Assembly: GCA_016098155.1 (NCBI GenBank)
Contig: JAAAJB010000359.1
Coordinates: 1-36,391, forward strand
Direction of reading: 5' to 3'
DNA: 36,391 nucleotides
From: Actinomortierella ambigua
Taxonomy: Eukaryota > Mortierellomycota > Mortierellomycetes > Mortierellales > Mortierellaceae
The translations under genes were made by a program, and so were the position numbers. This document shows positions 31,735 to 36,391 of this stretch, one piece after another. The stretch's first letter is position 1. The number at the start of each line of letters is the position of its first letter. The notes below the pieces were generated by a model. It was not told the origin of the DNA. It saw only the letters and a program-made list of their open reading frames with translations, and did no database searches.

Positions 31735-34499
31735 ATGAAGAACGCATTCGACGCCGAGGCAGCCGACTTTTGTGACACTCGCACGGCTCGTTGTCGGATA
31801 TCGCCTACTCGGTTTGCAGACCTCGCACTCATTATCGGACAATGGGTCCGTCTCGAGTCTGGCACTACTTCCTGTCTGTGTCGCGCGTGGCCCGCGCGCC
31901 ACGACTGCAAGGGGGCTGTGCTCATCGATCCGTACATCTGCAAAAAAATCCCTGAAACCACCACTGCTGCAGTAGCAGCTCCATCCAAGAGTAAGTGCCC
32001 TCCAGCACCACGCAAAAGAAAAAAGAAACTAGTATGCAGAAGAATTTGATCCGCAATAGAGAGACAATATCTAAACCCCGGTGACCGAATCCTTCCTCCA
32101 ATACCACCATGATCGCCCAGCAATCTTGACACCATTGAAGCAACCGGTGACTCTTGCTCAGCGGATCACCGTCACAGTTAAGGTGCAACACAAAGACCCT
32201 GCCCATACGGCTGCCGAACTTGTTGCGGTTTTCCACAGCGCATCGGCACCACTCAAGCGCAACGTATGTTTCTAGTCCTGTGCATGATTGTTCTCTTTTC
32301 TTTATGAGACTGGCGCACACCATTCAGTCACTCACCTTACTATATTGTACCACGAATGTTTTAGATGGTTCAAAACATCTTGATGAACCTTGCCTTGGAG
32401 AATGGATACTCTGTGGGACATCCTGACTCTGGCCTCTGCTTGACGGTAAGTATCAACCTTTTGGTGATAATGAGAACGCTATTGTGTGAAATGGTTGTCC
32501 CGCTTATTGGCAGTACTAACTGCATCTTGTTTTTATCCTTTTGTTCTACCATGTCTCGTAGATCAAAGCAACAGTACCAGAAAACACGCCTGTCATGGTT
32601 AACAAAGGCACATTGGTCACCATCATTAGTGAACAAGGAGACGAGATATTGACAAGGAGCGCATCATCCTCCACCGACACCACACCCGCCATCGAACCAG
32701 AGAAAACCCCCATAGCCACGACCTCTACCATCACCACCACACTGCCCGGACTGGAAAAGGCCTTTCAAGCCCTACTGGAAGTCGTCAGCTACCCGCTCCT
32801 GTACCCACACCACCTCCAGGCGCTCCACATTGACTGTCCCAAGGGCGTCCTGCTCTACGGCCCACCCGGTGTCGGAAAGACCTATCTCGTGGCAATGGTT
32901 GCCCAGTATTGTCGAGCGCGAATGGTGACCATCCTTGGGCCGGAGATTCTGGGACCGTATCTAGGCGAGAGTGAAGAGAAGCTTCGTCAAAAGTTTATTC
33001 AAGCGCAACGGATGGTCGCCGAAGACCCCTCAACACCCGTGGTCGTCTTCATTGACGAGCTGGACGCCCTGGCTCCACATCGTACCGGTGCCGAAGCGCA
33101 GGCGTCACGGGTCGTCGCGCAGCTGCTCACATTGATGGACGGTATAGCGACGGATCAAGGACGTGTCGTCGTCGTCGCCGCCACTAATCGGCCCAATGCC
33201 ATTGACCCAGCTCTGCGTCGCCCTGGCCGGTTCGATCGTGAGATTGGCGTCGACGTGCCCGGACCGGAGGCCCGGGCTCGGATCCTGAGGAGTTTGACCA
33301 GAGGGATGCCATTGGCCCTGACAGATCAGGAGGTGGAACAGCTGGCCAAGATGACAAACGGGTTTGTTGGTGCCGATCTAGAGGCATTATGCCGCGAAAG
33401 TGCCCTACATGCAGTGTACCGCATGACGAGTACGGCAAGGGCGATGATGGAAGGAGAGGGTACCATGCCGCCACAACAACGACAACAACAACAAGATGCT
33501 GTCAAGGTGACGATGCAGGATTTCCAACGGGCGTTCCGCAACAGCTCGCCTTCTTTACAGCGCGGGTATGGAGTGATGGTCGAGCCCGTGCAGTGGTCGG
33601 ACATTGGAGGACTGGCGTCGGTGAAGCAGCAACTACAACAGGCGGTGGAGTGGCCCATGTTGTACAAGGACACGTTTCAGCGACTGGGCCTTCGAGCGCC
33701 ACGGGGGATTCTTCTGTATGGGCCTCCTGGGTGCAGCAAGACGACATTGGTGAAGGCAATTGCGACGACTTCGGGGGCATCGTTCCTGTCGGTGAATGGA
33801 GCTGCGCTCTATTCCTCGTATGTGGGCGAGTCGGAGAAGATTATCCGCCAGACGTTCCATCAGGCCCGACTGGCAGCCCCGTCGATCATTTTCCTAGATG
33901 AGCTAGATACGATGGTGGGCAAGCGCCAGCTTTCTGCAGGTGGTGGCGGTGGAGGATCCTCTGGAGGCGACAGTGTCCAGGAGCGAGTACTCTCGACGAT
34001 GCTGAACGAGATGGATGGCGTCGAGCAGGCCAGTGGGGTACTGGTGGTCGGAGCGACGAACCGCCAAGACCTGATCGACAAGGCGTTGCTACGTCCAGGC
34101 CGATTTGACCGGGTGGTGTATGTGCCGCCGCCGGATGTGGAGGCGCGGTTACAGATTCTGAAAATTTATACGCGCGGGATCCCGTTGGCGAGTGATGTGG
34201 ACCTAGAAGGGTTGGCACGGCGGACAGAGTTGTATACGGGCGCGGATCTGCAGAATGTTTGCCGGGAGGCTGCGATGTTGGCACTGCGCCAGCGTGTGTT
34301 TCTGAAGACGGTGGTACCAGAGGTAGCGACGGGTGTCACCACGGCAGTAACACCGACAGGGTTGACGGCGGCGCAAGATCCAGGGGCGTTGACTGTCGTA
34401 GATGACGATGACTTTGAGCAGGCCCTGCGAGTTGTCAAACCCTCGCTCACGAAGACTCTGCTGGCTGAATATAGCAGCTCAGGGACCCGTGCGTTTTAA
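31735..34499 (+). CDS. AFG2B: AAA ATPase, AFG2B/SPATA5L1-like (two ATPase modules)
   Basis: Exons 31735-31990, 32121-32263, 32365-32445 and 32562-34499 give 805 residues. The protein has a Cdc48-like N-domain region (RCRISPTRFADLALIIG; CKGAVLIDPYICKK), then two AAA modules. D1 has Walker A GPPGVGKT (about 260-267), Walker B VVFIDELD (about 321-328) and NRPNAIDPALRRPGRFDR. D2 has GPPGCSKT (about 548-555), Walker B IIFLDELD (about 603-610) and NRQDLIDKALLRPGRFDR. The D2 sequence (KTTLVKAIATTSG, VNGAALYSSYVGESEK) is closer to what I know of AFG2B/SPATA5L1 than to Cdc48 itself; AFG2A is the main alternative. Family members release maturation factors during cytoplasmic 60S ribosome biogenesis. A poly-Gly loop (GGGGGGSSGG) sits after D2 Walker B and a poly-Gln run (QQRQQQQ) in the linker. 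All introns are GT-AG. Confidence 0.92.
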
Positions 34500-34718
34500 T
34501 TTAGAAACATTTTTTTTTTGGGATAGAACGCTAAGAAAACCCAATCCTTCAATGGCTCGATGTTGCTTTCTTCCAGCTGGCCTACAAACGCATGCTCCCT
34601 TTTTTTTCATAACCGCCAATCATCCTGCCCGGCTCCTGAAAGGGATCAACCGAAAAAAAAAATTCGCCATCCACGTATTTCATGACTCATAAAACATGAT
34701 CTATTATTCTTTTTTATT
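34500..34718. other. Convergent 3' spacer between the AAA ATPase and APRT
   Basis: The two genes converge across 219 bases, so their transcripts probably end within or across this short interval. T runs are present (34510-34519, 34601-34608). No gene seen. Confidence 0.5.
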
Positions 34719-35359
34719 CTATGCCTTGACAAGAGAGTAAATAGGGGCCGAGAGGGCATCCTTGCCCTTGAGGAACTCGAGCTCGATAATAAAGATAAAC
34801 TCGAGCACGGAACCACCGAGCTTCTGGACGAGCTTCTCAGCACCGGCAGCGCTACCACCCGTAGCAATCAGATCATCAATAATCACGACGTTCTGGCCAG
34901 GCTTGATGGCATCCTCTTGCATCTCAAAAATGTCCTGTTGAGAAGATAGGAAAGGAATAAATAGTGAGTATCAAAAGGGTACCGCTGGACACATCTCAGG
35001 CTGAACAAATCAAACGACACATGGAGTACAGGCAAAGCAACAAAGACATACAGTGCCATATTCCTTCTCATAGGCGGCCTGGATGGTGGCACCAGGCAGC
35101 TTGCCAGCCTTGCGGACGGGGGCAAAGGCGGCACCGAGACGCATGGCGATCAAGGGGCCAAAGAGGAAACCACGAGCATCCAGACCAACAATGACATCGA
35201 CCTTCTTGTCCAAGGTCGAGTTGATGCGGTGGACAATGTGGGTGATGACCATCTCGACCGCCACGGGATCCTTGAACAAGGGGAAGATGTCCTTGAACAT
35301 GATGCCTTGGGGAAGTCCGGAATGTCACGAATAAGCGAGTTGATGCGCTGCAGGTCCAT
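34719..35359 (-). CDS. APRT: Adenine phosphoribosyltransferase, one base missing
   Basis: Exons are 35359-35052 and 34934-34719, with a GTATGT donor and CAACAG acceptor. The product salvages adenine to AMP using PRPP in the cytosol. Family features: DIPDFP at the start; MFKDIFPLFKDP; VGLDARGFLFGPLIA; RKAGKLPGAT; and the PRPP-binding loop VVIIDDLIATGG. The coding length is one base short of a whole number of codons. At about 35304-35306 the frame after DFPK continues with GC ATC ATG where the family has a glycine codon before ATC, so the first 18 residues and the rest are in different frames. Downstream the frame is intact and well conserved, so an assembly or sequencing slip is as likely as a real mutation. 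A start at the internal Met (MFKD) would make a truncated enzyme. Confidence 0.88.
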
Positions 35360-35366
35360 GGTGGTA

Positions 35367-35735
35367 TCAATGTTGAATGCAATGAAAAAAGGTTTGATTC
35401 GCCTTAAAATATGTCGAACACAGGAGGTGAGATTGCGAATTATCCCAGATGTCACAAAAGTCACAATTTTTTACCAGCGCAGGCAGAACAAGATAGACTA
35501 CACACTGCCATAGGATGGGCCAGAAGTCAGAAAGTTCCAAGGGTGGCGACGGCTCCACCCTTTCGTTACCATTAGTGTCTTGGTCGGCTTCGACTCTTCG
35601 GATTCCGTAGGCGTCAACTCGGGGAGGGAGGAGTGTCAAGCCGGAATCCTTGCCAGGAACAGGCCACATGTCTCCAAAGGTCACTTCCTCTGCGGTCACA
35701 ACAATGTGTGGCGTAAAGTGCCAGATCCTGCGCAT
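35367..35735 (-). CDS. Unrecognised coding-like stretch just upstream of APRT
   Basis: From an ATG at 35735 the frame reads MRRIWHFTPHIVVTAEEV, passes through SGLTLLPPRVDAYGIRR, reaches a hydrophobic segment (FWPILWQCVVYLVLPALV) and stops 7 bases before the APRT start on the same strand. Codon composition looks like coding sequence. Upstream in frame is VVDSTAASDPSYQR after a T-rich tract and CACAG, so this may be the last exon of a longer gene. A GTAAAA site after LVLPAL could end the exon earlier. The function is unknown; a membrane-anchored product is possible. Its transcript would have to overlap the APRT promoter. Confidence 0.35.
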   Translation of the reverse strand: MRRIWHFTPHIVVTAEEVTFGDMWPVPGKDSGLTLLPPRVDAYGIRRVEADQDTNGNERVEPSPPLELSDFWPILWQCVVYLVLPALVKNCDFCDIWDNSQSHLLCSTYFKANQTFFHCIQH

Positions 35736-36352
35736 CCGCTGATATGAGGGGTCTGAGGCTGCGGTTGAGTCTACTACTGTGGGTCGTCTCCCCCTTTTTT
35801 TAAAAAAAAAAAAAATCTCAACCTGAGAGTATCCTGCATTGACAACAAGTTGATGCGACAAGAAAGGACGCGACGAGTTGTGTCGGCGTATGCAGGAGGT
35901 CGCTCTGGTAATCTAGTTGACAAAAAGTAGGCGCATGGGTTGTGATTTGACTTGCTCTCGGCCAGCTGATGGCGAGACCTTTTCCGCCGAACACTTTGTG
36001 AGCAAGAGGCGGTGGAGTCAGGACTTTTAGCTCATATCTTTTCAAAGGAAAAAAGGGGGGTTTTTCTTCAACTGCAAGGAACATATCTGACGGTTTCTAC
36101 ATAAATAGACCGAAGGTAAAGGGGCAACAAAACGCCAACGTGCGCCCCAAAGATTGTTGCGCCATCAACATGTAAAACACCGTAGTGTACACGAAAACGA
36201 GGGCGATCCGCCTGATGGGCCAACGAGTCCATCGAAAGCAGGTCCACCCCAAAAAAAAAAAAAAAGGCGAGAATGGCATGATGGAAGCCAGTTTGTCACG
36301 TGATTCCGGTCACGCGATCTGTTGACGGTACCAGAATCAAGATTTCTCGTCT
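35736..36352 (-). other. Region with further unassigned coding-like segments
   Basis: On the minus strand, 36232-36140 can encode a hydrophobic helix (RIALVFVYTTVFYMLMAQQ) in one frame and MDSLAHQADRPRFRVH in another. About 36075-35950 is open with a TTCCTTGCAG acceptor-like start (VEEKPPFFPLKRYELKVL). These may be upstream exons of the stretch at 35367-35735, but I could not join them with confidence. A T run lies at 36251-36265. Confidence 0.25.
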
Positions 36353-36391
36353 GGAGAGATGGCCGAGTTGGTCTAAGGCGCTGCGTTAAGG
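36353..36391 (+). tRNA. tRNA-Leu(AAG), truncated by the window end
   Basis: The 7-base acceptor strand GGAGAGA (36353-36359) is followed by TG and a leucine-type D arm (GCCGAGTTGGTCTAAGGC; A box TGGCCGAGTTGG). The 5' anticodon stem CTGCG is at 36381-36385, then TT and anticodon AAG at 36388-36390, and G37. The 3' half lies outside the window, so the stems cannot be checked, and an intron after position 37 cannot be excluded. Confidence 0.85.

Noticed and set aside
33389..33901. A 170-codon plus-strand open frame inside the AAA ATPase
   Set aside because: It is an out-of-frame shadow of the ATPase linker and D2 module.

Overview
The window is nuclear DNA from a eukaryote, most likely a filamentous fungus. 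Genes are split by short GT-AG introns (about 50 to 450 bases), and homopolymer and GA/CT microsatellite runs fill introns and spacers. The clearly identified genes are eukaryotic: a branchpoint-binding protein, an AFG2-type AAA ATPase, APRT and tRNA-Leu. Gene style and family content suggest an early-diverging soil fungus of the Mortierella type; that is an inference, not shown by any single feature.

Left part (1-5.7 kb): gene-poor and repeat-affected. It has an inverted-repeat element (about 263-842), a small secreted cysteine protein (1735-2079) and a broken tandem copy of the same locus about 2 kb downstream.

Centre (5.7-25.4 kb): every recognisable gene is on the minus strand. There are four paralogous group A FAD-dependent monooxygenases (called A, B, C and D here, left to right) and two tandem ICMT-like membrane methyltransferases, plus remains of a third methyltransferase. 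All were rebuilt by hand from splice sites. The monooxygenases share intron positions and phases. Three of them place the GD-motif residues after the aspartate (ACHK or ACHS) in an 11-base micro-exon. This looks like a locally expanded oxidation and methylation cluster. No polyketide, peptide or terpene backbone gene is visible, so the substrate is unknown. A possible spliced 60-residue gene lies between monooxygenases C and D.

Right part (25.4-36.4 kb): a low-density stretch with weak gene candidates, then a housekeeping block. The branchpoint-binding protein (BBP/SF1, minus) and an AFG2B/SPATA5L1-type AAA ATPase (plus) diverge from a 207-base spacer. APRT (minus) follows, with one base missing from an otherwise intact reading frame. 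Upstream of it are unrecognised coding-like stretches, and a tRNA-Leu(AAG) is cut by the window edge.
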